Part shown: positions 35,132 to 48,327 of the stretch, in pieces
How the letters are laid out: every line of letters starts with the position of its first letter
Position numbering within the stretch: the stretch's first letter is position 1
Assembly (NCBI GenBank): GCA_022749755.1
Contig: CM040446.1
Location: 2,286,966-2,350,965, forward strand
Source of the DNA: Azadirachta indica
Taxonomy: Eukaryota; Streptophyta; Magnoliopsida; Sapindales; Meliaceae
Reading direction: 5' to 3'
DNA length: 64,000 nucleotides
Translations under genes and position numbers: made by a program
The notes under the pieces: generated by a model
Database searches by the model: none
What the model was told of the DNA's origin: nothing
The model's input: the letters and a program-made list of their open reading frames with translations, nothing else

Positions 35132-38100
35132 ATGGCTCCCAAAACTGGCAAGGCAAAACCTCACAAAGCCAAAGGGGATAAGAAGAAGAAGGAAGAAAAA
35201 GGTAAGTAATTTTCCATTTGGTTGCTGAGAAAATTTGAAGAAAGCATGCAACTCGTGATATACCCAGATGAATATTCATATTTGCATACATGTTTCTATC
35301 TTGTTACCGTCATTTCATTCAAGTTTCCATCCATTTTCTCTCGTTTTCTCAGCGACCAAACGGAACCTTATCTGCAACGTACAAGTTCCCTGTCATATAT
35401 CCATTTGGTTGCTGAGAAAATTATCCACCAAGGAAAACAACTCATACCCACATGAATAATTATGCTTATATACATATTTCTAGCTCATTACAGCATTGCA
35501 TTCTAACTCTCTGTCGAGTCTCATTCGTATTCTCGCGTTTTATTGACAACCAAACGAAAACCTTATCCTCAACCAAATTTTTTTATTCTAGAAATTTTAT
35601 TTTATAATTAATTATTTCGTACTTATACAGTTTTGCCCACTGTAATCGAGATTACCGTCGAGATACCGGAGGAATCGCAAGTTACACTCAAGGTATAAAA
35701 TTAAAATATACTATGCATATATAAATACTTTAACATTTTTTTCTTTTCTCACTTTTTCTTTTTATAACTTCTCTTTTATTAAAGTAGAATAATGATTTAA
35801 TTTGCTCAAATTCTTATATATTTGACCTAATTTTCAAAATAAAGACTTTAGTAACGCGTGTGGAATCTTGTTTCTAACTTTTTATACTTCCTTTTGTAAT
35901 AATGTTCTCTTAATTTTGTCATTATTAACGAGAATGTCTATAATAGTAGTTACTTTAATTAGTAATTAAAACCTTTTAAGAGAAATTTGAATCTCACTTA
36001 ACAAGACCCAAAAAAAAAAAAAAAAACTCTTTTGTCTTATATGTATCCCACAGTTTCTTTCCTAAAAAAGTTTATTGCACCTATAAATTTGATATCTTCA
36101 TCCTAAGCTCAATTGATTACCTTGGCATTGTTGTCAAATAATTATAATACAATAAATTATATTATGCTACACATATATGATAATAAAATCTCTAACAATA
36201 TTTAAACCCTAAATTAAAATGGTTATATTATCTTATATATAAAAATGAAATTAGAATGTTTGAATTTATAATTCATTGCTTACTTGTATGATCAATTACT
36301 ATAAAAGAAATAATTTGTAAGGTTTGCATAAATATAAACACATTTATAATAAATCTCAAATTCTTTTAAAACTTTACAAAAATTTGAAAAATAATTATAA
36401 TTATTCTCAACAATTTATGAAAATTTTTTTACAGCATTGATCTGTTTTGTAAATTATTTATGTACGTGATTAAGTTTAGTGTCCATAAGACGTTGCAAAA
36501 TCATCGTATCTAATTTTTGATAGATATTAATGTAGCCTACCCTAGCCTCGCAAAAATTATCGATCACAAAGTAATTTATTTATTTATTTATTTTAATTTT
36601 ATTGTTTTAACATGAAACCTTTTTGTTGATTTTGTGAAGGGTATATCTACGGACAGGATCTTGGATGTAAGAAAGCTGTTAGGGGTCCACGTCGAAACAT
36701 GCCATTTGACCAACTTTTCTATATCTCACGAGGTACTTCTATTTATAACTATTTACTCAATTCGCTTCTGTATTTTATTATTTTCACTTTGCCCCCTGCC
36801 ATTCTGCGCTTTGTTGGCCCCACTTTCCCAATTTCGGCAAAATCGCTATCAACGCAGATCCAATTTTCCTATTTTGAGACCGGCACTACTCAACTACTAT
36901 GTTTGTTTTCCATTTAATGAATACGATATATAGTGTTTTTATTTGTCAAAAAAAGGTCCATAGATGACCAAATTACCTTTATAACAACACCGAATTCTGG
37001 CCATTGCTTAAGGCTATTTCGGTCATTTAAGTACGGATTGAGGACATACTCGACACAAATAAACCAACTATGTACTTATTTGTGAAAATGATAGAACTTT
37101 AGGGACCACACGTTATTATCCCACTGATTAATGTGCGAGACGTGGTCCACGCTGCTTTGATCGGACGGTGTGTGCTAATTTTATAATGATTTGATTTATG
37201 ATTTATCATTATGGGTTTAGGGGGAGGCAATGATGGATTGCTGTTGGGTTGCATTGGTACTAAAATATTGATATTAAATATTAAATAAATTTATTCATAT
37301 AAGCAATATACGTGTTCTAGAGTTTATTACCAAATATAAAATATACTTCAAAAATAAAAAATACCAAATGTAAAATGTAATTTTTATGTTAATTTAAAAA
37401 AAATTTAAATTTTTTTATATAAAAAGCATTAAAATGTTGAGCCCGCTACGTAACGGCCACACAATTTCGAACTGAATTTTGAAATTCTCCGCAGGTACGA
37501 GGACGAAAACTCAAAGATTCAGTGGACATCATCTCGCTAAAACCGTGCCACCTCACCATCGTCGAAGGTAAATCAAACGCGTTTCCAATCTAACGGTCTA
37601 GATCTAATAGTGACCGTTTCTTAACATACATCAATACGCCAAATCATTTCCCTAATTCTTAGAATTTTCTGAAAGCAGAGGACTACACTGAAGAAGAAGC
37701 AATCGCTCACATCCGCCGTCTTCTCGACATCGTCGCCTGCACAAACAGCTTCGGTCCTTCTACCAAACCGACCGGTCGGTCCAGCACAGGTTCAAAGGAG
37801 AGCGGCTCGAAAGAATCCGGTTCCAATGAGAGCGAACCGTTTTCTCCGAATGGAGGTGATCCGAAGCCTAAGAAGGCTGGCGGTGGTATCGTCGGAAATG
37901 TGGCGAAGAATGAGAAGGACACGTTGGAGAGTACGGAGAAAGGCGAACCTGTGTCCATGTGTCCGCCTCCGAGACTCGGACAGTTCTACGATTTCTTCTC
38001 CTTCTCGCACCTTACTCCGCCGGTTCAATGTAAGTTTTCTGCCCACTTTCGTAAAATAAAAACGAAAGTTAAGTTTCGTACGACGCCGTGTTGAAGAACC

Positions 38101-41100
38101 TTTGGATCTTGTTGCAGACATTCGAAGATCAAGTCGTCCATTCCTTGAGGATAAAACAGAGGAGGATTTCTTTCAAGTTGATGTGGGTGAATGGTCCTAA
38201 CTTTTGCTAATTTGTTCCTTTAATGTGAATCTAAACTATTTGGTCCGGATTTGCGAATATGCAGGTTCGAGTATGCAGCGGGAAGCCAATGACAATAGTC
38301 GCTTGCCGGAAAGGGTTCTATCCGGCTGGAAAACGCATTCTTCTTTGTCACTCTTTGGTTAGTTTGCTGCAGCAAATAAGCAGGGCCTTTGATGCTGTAA
38401 GCTCTCGTGAATCTTCATGACTTTATCTTTTGCTGTAAATTTTTATCTATATTGGTCACTGAAGTATAAATTTTTCTTGCAGGCATACAAAGCTCTTATG
38501 AAATCTTTTACTGAGCACAATAAAGTATGCATATTAGACAACATATTTTCAAAATTTTGTGTTATGGAATAGAGGAAATGATTGTATGGTTAAACACGTA
38601 ATACTTTCTTTTGGTTATTATTTCAGTTCGGCAACCTTCCTTATGGTTTTCGGGCGAACACGTGGGTTGTCCCTCCAGTTGCTGCTGAAAACCCGGCTGT
38701 TTTCCCACCGTTACCTGTGGAAGATGAAAACTGGGGAGGAGGTGGGGGTGGGCAAGGAAGAGACGGAAAACATGATAACAGACAGTGGGCGAAAGAGTTT
38801 GCAATTTTGGCAGCTATGCCTTGTAAAACGGCCGAAGAGAGGCAAATTAGAGATAGAAAAGCGTTTTTACTTCACAGTTTATTTGTCGACGTTTCACTTT
38901 TTAAAGCTGTTGCAGTAATCAAGAATCTCATTGACTGTAACCAACACTCTTTAAATGATACTTCCACTTCAATTTTGCATGAGGAAATAGTTGGAGATTT
39001 AGTTGTTAAGGTTACAAGAGATGTTCCTGATGCAAGTATAAGATTGAACTGCAAAAATGATGGAAGTCAGGTTCTTGGAATGTCACAAGAAGACCTTACT
39101 CAGAGAAATTTACTAAAAGGCATAACAGCAGATGAGAGTGCAACTGTTCATGTGAGTTTCACATCGTTTGAATGCTTGTTTTGATTTACTGAAGTTTTTG
39201 TAATAGCTGATTTCATCTTTTGGTTACAGGACACTTCTACTTTAGGAGTAGTGATTATTAGACACTGTGGCTATACAGCTGTTGTAAAAGTTTCAGCAGA
39301 GGTGAATTGGGAGGGAAATCCTATTCCTCAGGACATTGACATTGAGGACCAGCCTGAAGGAGGTGCAAATGCTTTGAATGTGAACAGGTCAGTTAATGAC
39401 ATGGCTTATTGTAGGGTTATGGAATTAAGATGTGCTACCTATCAATCACTTCTTTTGTTGATAGTTTATGCATAATGAAACCCCATAATGTACACACTAA
39501 CTATTTTTCCATCAATTCACATTGATCACACACATACATGAACACCGTAGAATATATAATAATAAAGGGAATAATGTACGCAAGAAGATTTTTAACTTCT
39601 TTTTCTTGCCTCATTTTGCAGCTTGAGGATGCTATTGCACAGGTCATCCACTGCTCAATTCTCTGGTACAGTTCAGCGATCTGAGAGTGCAGATTTTGAG
39701 AATTTGCAGTCTGCTAGGTCTTTGGTGCAGAAAGTAATAGAGGATAGTTTGCTGAAGTTGCAGGAAGAACCCTCCAAACATACCAGATCTATTAGATGGG
39801 AGCTAGGAGCATGTTGGGTGCAACACTTGCAAAATGAGGCTTCTGGGAAAAATGAATCTAAGAAAACCGAAGAACCTAAGCTTGAGCCTGCTGTCAAGGG
39901 TCTTGGAAAGCAAGGTGCTCTGCTAAAGGATATAAAGAAGAAAACAGATGGCAGAATTAGCAAAACTGAGCAGGGAAAGGAGGTTCTGGCAGATAACAGC
40001 ATTGACACAAATAAGAAATCAAATGCCACTGATCAGAAGGAATTGGAGAAACAGGAAGAGGAAATAGAAAATATGTGGAAAAAATTGCTTCCTGAAGCAG
40101 CATATTTGCGCCTTAAAGAATCAGAAACAGGTCTTCACCTTAAGGTTTGCTTGCTGCTTGCCTAGAGAACAAAAATATGTAAAACTTTATTCTTCTAGTT
40201 CTTAAAATACCATTTTCCCAGTATATTTGATTTGAGAAATCTCTTGCTTGTTAAGCTGCCTTAGGATCACATGCTTAAAAAACTTGGTAATCTTTCTGTT
40301 TCATCCGTTATAGACTTTTTCTCTTGTCAACACTTTGGTTTGTTTGTATGGCAGTCACCTGCTCAGTTGATTGAAATGGCACATAAATATTATGCTGATA
40401 CTGCCCTTCCAAAACTGGTTAGTTTCCTTTAACCATCTCTTTCTTAGCCCCTAAGATATTCTGCAGTTAATATATCTTGTTTATGTGACCTGAAATTTTT
40501 TAGGTAGCAGATTTCGGCTCCCTTGAACTCTCGCCAGTTGATGGAAGGACATTGACAGATTTTATGCATACTAGAGGTTTGCAAATGTACTCGTTGGGAC
40601 GCGTGGTAATTTCCTTTTTCATTTTTCTTATTCCTTACCTTCATGTTTGAAACTTCTTTCGTCACTACTTAATGAATACTCTCTTCGACTAGCGAAGACT
40701 AATTGCTTTTCCTTTAAAGCAAACTGCAATATAGATAACACAGTTATGGCGGTAAAATATGCTAACAGTGGGAGACAGTATTATTTTCATTATTCGTACA
40801 CATTGATTGTTATTTAGGGGTAGCAATTCACATTGATTTTAAAATGTTGTTAAGTTATTCATGTTGGAAATTACCAGGGATTATTTTTTCTACTATGTTT
40901 GTCAGTAAAGTTGTTCAGAGAAACAAAGAAGGGGGATGTGGAGGATTGAGAATCCTGAAAAATCAATCAGCCATGAGTAACTTTAGTCTGTTTAATATGT
41001 TCTTGTTCTCTACTGTTGTTTCATAGTACAATGCCAGATCTTTATTCCAAAGTTTTGTGTAAAATTTCTGCAACTGAAACAAACTTTTGGTGACCATGTA

Positions 41101-42060
41101 TTATAAAATTATAACTAATCCTTATCTCCTATATTTCTTTCAACATTTATTGCCTCTCACTTATGATAATTTTTTTCCACCGGGGACATTCTAGGTTGAA
41201 CTGGCAGATAAGCTACCTCATGTTCAGTCACTATGTATACATGAGATGGTTGTTCGAGCTTATAAACACATATTGCAAGCTGTTGTAGCAGCAGTTAATA
41301 ACATTGCTGACTTGGCTGCATCAATAGCATCATGTTTGAACATATTGTTAGGAACAACATCCACTGAAAATGCTGACGCAGATATCATTAATGACGATGC
41401 CTTAAAATGGAAATGGGTGGAAACCTTCCTTTTAAAGAGATTTGGATGGCAATGGAAACATGAAAGCTGTCAGGACGTGAGAAAATTTGCCATTCTTCGT
41501 GGGTTATCCCACAAGGTTTGATGATTAGACCTTTTTGTTAATGTTTGATGTACCTCATAGTGAATATACTCCATCACAGGGTTTCTTACTGAAGTTGTCT
41601 TTGTCAGGTCGGACTCGAGCTTGTACCGAGGGACTATGATATGGATTCTGCATCTCCTTTCAGGAGGTCGGATATCATAAGCATGGTGCCTGTCTATAAG
41701 GTAAATTTGTGATTCACATTAGACCTAGGATATGATATTCTTGTAGTATTTTTCACTTGTTTTAACAAATTTTACGCTTCCCTACAGCATGTTGCATGTT
41801 CATCTGCAGATGGGCGTACACTACTAGAATCATCCAAGACTTCCTTGGACAAAGGCAAATTGGAGGACGCTGTTAATTATGGCACTAAGGTACACTTAGC
41901 TCATTTCTTCCTCTCTTTTTTATTTAAAGATGTATATATGTTTTACTTATGACAATAACAAAATGAACCAATATTGCATGTCCAATCTTGAAGGCACTCT
42001 CGAAGCTTGTGTCAGTGTGTGGTCCTTATCATCGAATGACAGCAGGAGCATATAGTCTCC

Positions 42061-42091
<31 letters not shown>

Positions 42092-45000
42092 CAATCAGGT
42101 ATTTTCTTTGAAACATTTAAATAATAGTTTGCATACTTCTGATGGCTAATAATAAATGGCTAGCAGGTGTGTATGGATAAACTTGAGCATGTGCCATTTG
42201 TTACTTTAGTGTACTGACCATGGTATGCCAATGTCCATTTACATTAACATCATAAACTGAAAGTACTAGTGCTGTGCATCACATATTCCAGCAGAATTAG
42301 GCTCTAGAATCTTTTCTGGTTTTTAATTAGTTTCCATTTTTATCTTATAGAATTAGGACTTAGTTAATCAAGTGACTTATTCTTTGTCACTTTTCTCTTC
42401 TACATGTTAACTATTTTTACATATAGGCAACCATTTACCAACAAAAAGCACTGGACATAAATGAGAGAGAACTTGGACTTGATCATCCTGATACTATGAA
42501 AAGTTATGGGGACCTAGCTGTCTTCTACTATCGACTTCAGCATACAGAGTTAGCCTTGAAGTACGCTTTTATAAATTTCTAATCAACTTATATTTCTAGA
42601 TAGTTTTGTTATATCCTCGTGTTGGACTTACACACTCTTTTTTCTTATTATAGGTATGTCAATCGTGCATTGTATCTCTTGCATTTAACATGCGGACCTT
42701 CTCATCCAAATACGGCTGCCACCTATATTAATGTAGCGATGATGGAAGAAGGTCTGGGGAATGTCCATGTTGCTCTTAGGTACCTCCACGAAGCTCTGAA
42801 GTGTAACCAAAGACTACTCGGGGCTGATCATATACAGGTGATTTTTCTATTATAGTGGAAACATTTTAAAAGTAGAATATTATTACCTAACAAATATAGG
42901 TAGTTAGCTGTAATTTCTTATTTTCTTTGATTAGATTTGAAGAAGCATAAGTTAATAAATTAAGACTACAAGAAGATTTTAGAAAATAAAATTAGGTCAC
43001 TGAATTGTATTTGTTTCTAATACTTTTCTGGTTTCTTCAGACTGCTGCCAGCTACCATGCCATAGCAATTGCTCTCTCCCTGATGGAAGCATACTCCTTA
43101 AGTGTTCAGCATGAACAAACTACTCTACAAATACTGCAGGCCAAACTTGGGTCAGAGGATTTGCGCACACAGGTAGCTTCAGTTTTGCTGTATGGTGATT
43201 GAATATCATTTTATGTTGATCCTCAATTCTCTACTTCATATAAAATGAGCATTTTGTAGGATGCGGCTGCATGGCTTGAGTATTTTGAATCCAAGGCTTT
43301 GGAGCAGCAAGAAGCTGCGCGCAATGGTACCCCCAAGCCAGATGCCTCAATCTCTAGCAAAGGTCATTTAAGGTAATAAATAGAGGTAGAATAATATATG
43401 CTTGTACATAAATACATTATCTTTTTCAACTGATAGTGTTTTCCCATTATTAAATCAAAAATCATGTTGCTCAAACGAAACACAAGCATGTACTTAAATT
43501 ATCGATTAGGGGTTTTAAGGATTTGATTAACTAGTCTGTGTTGTTTCAATAGTATATTAATTGGAGTAAGTTTATTTGGAGTTGTTAATTACATATATAA
43601 CTACTGATTGGAGATAGCATTTATGTTGAAGTTCTTCGGAACCATCCAATATTAACTAAAATTTTCCATCTTGAATCAGTGTTTCAGACCTTTTGGATTA
43701 CATAACCCCGGATGCAGATATTAAAGCAAGAGAGGCCCAGAGGAAAGCTCGTGCAAAGGTGATAAACTGCTAACGATCCCAGCTTTGATTCCTTGTACTG
43801 CTCATCTTTGTCCTTTTTCTCGCTGCAGAAATAATCTTATTAATACTTTTGCCTTTGTCACTCAGGTCAAAGGCAAACCAGGCCAAACCTGGGAAACAGT
43901 CCCAGCTGAAAATCAGAAGGATGAAATTTCATCACCAAATTCTCCTGTTATGGAGAACTCAAGTAATAAAGAGCACAAATCTGAAGCTCAATTTGCAGAA
44001 CCCAAGAATGAGAAATCTGATTCAGATCTCCCAGATCAATCAGTAGTGATCAATAGTGACAACCTGGCACTAGATGACAATTCAGATGAAGGATGGCAGG
44101 AAGCTGTTCCGAAGAGTCGGTCACTTACAGGTCGCCGCTTTTCTAGTTCAAAGAGGACAAGCCTAGCAAAACTGAATACCAACTTTTTAAATGTATCACA
44201 GTCATCAAGATACAGAGGAAAGCCCACTAGTTTCACATCCCCAAAACCGATTCCAGAATCTGCTGCCAACTCTGGATCTAATCTTTCTGTTCCTAAAAAG
44301 TTTGTTAAAAGTGCAAGCTTCAGTCCTAAGCTACATAGTGTGAGCACTTCCACTGGTGGAGCAGAGAAATCATCCCCAGCTAGCCCAGCTTCCTCCGATC
44401 AGCTTCCCAAGTCTGCTCCTGCGGCTAGTCCAATCAGTGTTCAAGCAGCTGGAAAACTTTTCTCCTATAAAGAAGTTGCTTTGGCTCCTCCAGGGACAAT
44501 TGTGAAGGTAGTGGCAGAACAGTTTCCAAAAGGGAATACTGATATGGAACAAAGTCCTCAGGTAAGTCTGGAGGCAGCTACGTCAGCAGTCCTCCAGGTG
44601 ATGTGACATCTGTGAAGGATGCAGAGGAAGACAAAGTTCAGAAATTTGTAGAAGAAAAACAGCCTGTGGGCTCTGACGAAGAAATGCAGCAGTGTGCCAA
44701 TGAAGGAAAACAGACAGAAGTTAGAGACTCAATGGAACCCCCCGAGGGGAAAAAGGATTCTGCTTCTGAAGACATAGAAGCAGAGGGTAGAAAAGAAGTG
44801 ATAAGTACTGCAGTTGAAACCTGCAATACAGAAGCTGCAAGTGCAGAAGGATTTGAAAATTCAGATAAGGTTTCAAAAATTATTTCTTCTAAAACTGAAG
44901 TTTTTGAAACAGGATCATCAGATAGATGCCTAGAAGACTCCCCTGATCAGGTAACTGACAAAACAACTTTGTTGCCAGATGCTTCTGTTCCCAACAAAAA

Positions 45001-45922
45001 AGTGACAGATGAAAATTCACAAGTACCGAATGCTGACATAGGTGTTAACCCATTCCCAACTCAAGGAGAAAACCAAGATGAAGTGGAAACAGTTAAGGAG
45101 ACAACCAAGAAACTTTCTGCTGCTGCACCACCATTTAACCCATCAACAGTTCCAGTTTTCGGATCTGTTCCACTTCCTGGTTTCAAAGATCATGGAGGAA
45201 TTCTGCCTCCACCGATTAATGTACCTCCAATGCTTAATGTTAATCCTGTCCGTAGATCACCTCATCAGTCTGCTACAGCTCGAGTTCCTTATGGTCCAAG
45301 GCTGTCTGGTGGCTATAACAGATCTGGAAACCGGGTTCCACGGAACAAACCTAGTTTCCCTAACGGTGAACATACTGGGGAAGCAAATCACTTCAGCCCT
45401 CCAAGAATAATGAACCCACATGCAGCTGAGTTTGTGCCTGGCCAACCTTGGGTTCCTAATGGCTATCCTGTTTCTCCAAATGGTTATTTGGCTTCTCCAA
45501 ATGGCATGCCAGTTTCCCCAAATGGTTTCCCTGTATCCCCAAATGGTGTTCCAGTATTGCCAAATGGATATCCAGCACCACTAAGTGGGTTTCCTGCTTC
45601 CATTGGTTCAGTGGAATTGCCTGGTGTTTTAACTGCTGATGTTGGAGCTGAAACTAGCTGTGAATCTGTAGGAGATGAGAAGTCTCCAATGGAAAATAAG
45701 GATGAAAAGCAGGAAATGCAAAATCCTTCTGAAGATCAATCTGTACTTAATGAAAGCACTAATCCAATAGTTGAAGAAAAACCAACAGATGTAGCTCCAG
45801 TTACTGATGACTCAGTTTTGGAAAAGGAAATTAGCAATGACAAACAAGCTGAAGAAAAACCGAGCAAGTGTTGGGGAGATTACAGCGACAGTGAAGCTGA
45901 AATAGTTGAGGTTACAAGTTGA
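35132..45922 (+). CDS. REC1: REC1-type CLU/TPR protein (reduced chloroplast coverage; clustered mitochondria family)
   Basis: About 24 exons: 35132-35201, 35631-35692, 36640-36732, 37495-37567, 37679-38029, 38118-38182, 38265-38396, 38483-38524, 38627-39151, 39230-39387, 39622-40144, 40355-40417, 40504-40605, 41195-41515, 41608-41700, 41788-41889, 41994-42098, 42427-42560, 42654-42837, 43041-43172, 43260-43372, 43680-43758, 43866-44561, then 44642-45922 or continuous. The product is about 1,830 residues. A Lys-rich start (GDKKKKEEK) leads into a ubiquitin-like CLU N-domain ([14 protein letters not shown]), the CLU domain ([16 protein letters not shown]), and TPRs near 925-1110 ([20 protein letters not shown]). 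The disordered tail ends [12 protein letters not shown]. Arabidopsis REC1 sets the chloroplast compartment size; animal CLU proteins bind mRNAs for mitochondrial proteins. The opening matches REC1 better than REC2/TSS. The frame changes near 44562-44604. Confidence 0.88.
35214..35575 (+). repeat. Imperfect tandem duplication in REC1 intron 1
   Basis: The block starting ccatttggttgctgagaaaa occurs at 35214 and again at 35401. Each copy continues with similar sequence through an acatrtttctag/tatct segment to an accaaacg...ccttatc segment (near 35355 and 35552). The unit is about 185 bp, clearly diverged. Confidence 0.7.
36930..37122 (-). repeat. Possible diverged copy of the small inverted-repeat element (one end only)
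   Basis: The right edge, agggaccacacgttattatccc at 37101-37122, is the reverse complement of a gggataataac-type terminus like that at 54374. It lies in REC1 intron 3. I cannot find a matching left end, so the element may be truncated or the match fortuitous. Confidence 0.3.
45458..45604 (+). repeat. Seven tandem 21-bp (7-residue) repeats in REC1 C-terminus
   Basis: Seven consecutive in-frame units of 21 bp encode [42 protein letters not shown] and SGFPASI. Period and frame are exact while the third residue of each unit varies. Confidence 0.9.
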
Positions 45923-47024
45923 AGGACGACCTTCAATTTTCCATGAATACAACGTGTTCTGTTCATATCTGAGGGTTTGTATAGCTGTGAGAGATGAGAA
46001 GCAATGCGTAACACAGATTCACAGGAATGCAAGGAATGACTGGAACAGTTTTATCCTATGCCGAAGCTTGTGACATGAATATCATCCTGGGCAATGTGAA
46101 AAATTTTTGATATATTTCGGTTCATGGTGGTGAGAAAGAAGATTGTTAAAGTGGCTGGTATGTGAAAAATGCACCATGTCCATGAAATGATCTCTTGAGT
46201 AGTTCGCTGGTCAGTTTCACGTCTCTTCGCTTTATTCTTTTTATTGATTAAATTAACAATAAAGTTGAGGATTTTGTACCTTTTATGTCATACTGGGAGG
46301 AATTTTATTGACTGCATAGGAAGATATGCAATAATAAATTTTCAGTTTCATTGCCTTTAGCTATATACAATTCTGTTAATCCCTATTTTATTATTTTAGC
46401 CAAAATTCAGTCTGTAAATAGAATTTTGATTTGCAGCTCATAAAATGCTTGAATGTAAAGCATAAGCTCATATACCATTTTAGCGAACATCTGCCAATAC
46501 GTTCTTACACAACCTGTCTGAAAAAGTATAGAAAAACTGCAGGTAAGAACTAGAGCTTATACTTTTGGATGAATTGATTAATTATTATATACAGAATCAG
46601 AGTCTCGTGCAGGATGCTGTTTATAGTTGTACCAATTTCATTAGAATTAGGCATATGGAATTATTTTTGAAGTTTTACAACAAGGGGAATAAACACATGC
46701 CTCTTATTGATGATGCTTACAAAATGCATTGTTTACAAGCTCAAATTCATATCGTAAGGTGTTTTTCTAATTTTGTAAAAATTTTGAGTATTTCAAATTT
46801 TAGTAGGAAAGTTTATTTATTTATTTATTTTGACAATGTCTTTATTTGAGTTTAATTACAAGACAAATATGTTAAAACTTTAAATCAAGAGATTAACTGT
46901 AAACGTAATTATATACTATTAATTTAGAGGCACAAAGTACAACAACATGATGGAGAAACAACTGACTAATAAGAAATGCCCTAACTACAGTTATTGTCTA
47001 GCTAGCTATATCTAAAATGGCTAA
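45923..47024. other. Convergent intergenic region: 3' UTRs of REC1-type and HHP4-like genes
   Basis: The REC1 3' UTR probably runs to about 46.35 kb, where AATAAA-like signals occur (aataataaat near 46330). The rest is AT-rich. A 94-codon open frame at 46565-46849 shows no recognisable domain and no gene-like context. Confidence 0.55.
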
Positions 47025-48285
47025 TTAACCTAAACAAGGAGGAGATATCCTACGAAAATCCATAATAAATAGTGTGGCAGCACTGTGAGCAAGTGCTCCC
47101 AAAACAACAAAGACATGAAAAATCTGATGACTATGTCCTGCAATATCGAATGCACCAGGCTTCCATCTTTCTGGTATTCTTGACACATAAAACCCAGCTC
47201 CTACACTGTATAAAACCGCCATTGCAAGCTCGTATCCGATGGAAACGTACACGTGCGGGTGGCCCCAATAGAGGATGAGTGCATGCGTGGCCGGAATGAC
47301 ACCGGAGAATCCCATGGCGAGGAACAAAGAAGCCCTGAAAGAACGAAAACGGGGAGAAGATAGAGCAGGCGCGACGAGAGTGATAATGGCTAGGATTCCC
47401 ACGAGTGTTATGGATGATAAGTAGAGGAAACGAGCGTGAGGGTGGCAGTAGAAGGCATAGTAGATGGGAGCGAAGAAGGAGGAGACAATCATGAGGGAGA
47501 TTCCGGCGTAGTCAAGGCGCCAGAAGAAGAGGTTAAAGCGCCTTGAATGGCAAGCAAGAAGGTGAGAAAGTGAGCTGCAAACCAAGCAGCCCATTGCACC
47601 GATTAAGAAAACAAACCAGGGCCATTTGGGAAGAACTCCTTGTGTCATTTCTTCACGTACAAGCAAACTTGATGATTCTGTAATGTTGTTCATATGTGAA
47701 CCCTGCAAACATTCATATCATCAATATCACTTTTCCATTAGAAGATCTTCTGATCATTAATTAAACCTCTATCTTATAATTACCGAATTGATTTACCTGT
47801 TCAAATATTTTAGTGACAAAAAAATTTGAGATTCTAATCGTGCTAATTAATATCAAAAGATAAGAAAGTTATCATTATAGCTAAATTAAGAAAGTTATCA
47901 TTATAGCCAAATGAACTTTTTCAAGAGACAGCTCAAACAAACTTATCATTTGGTTTAGGTAAAAAGTGAATAGCGACATATTCCCTAATTGAAAAATTCC
48001 AAGAAAGCTGTGATAAAACAGCAACAGACTTGCTTTTTCTCTCCCAATGAAAATTAAATGCCCATGTGAATTCCCTTTCATTATATCACAAAATTAAAAA
48101 CCTTCTTTTGACAACTCTTACACGCTAGCATATCTTGGACACACACAGTCAGAGTCAATATTGTTTAATTATTTATTTTCTAAACATATTATTTTGATTA
48201 ATTAAAAATTGCAGAAAGTACATTCAACTCCCGCACTTTTGAGATTAGGATACATATTTCTACCTAACTTTCACTCACAAGTATG

Positions 48286-48327
<42 letters not shown>

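Noticed and set aside
44562..44597. A 36-nt intron (CAG|GTAAGT to CCTCCAG) in the REC1-type gene
   Set aside because: It is far below the usual minimum size for plant introns and leads straight into ATG TGA, so it does not restore the frame.
46565..46849. 94-codon open frame between the REC1-type and HHP4-like genes
   Set aside because: AT-rich, no recognisable motif, ends in a Tyr/Phe run; likely chance.
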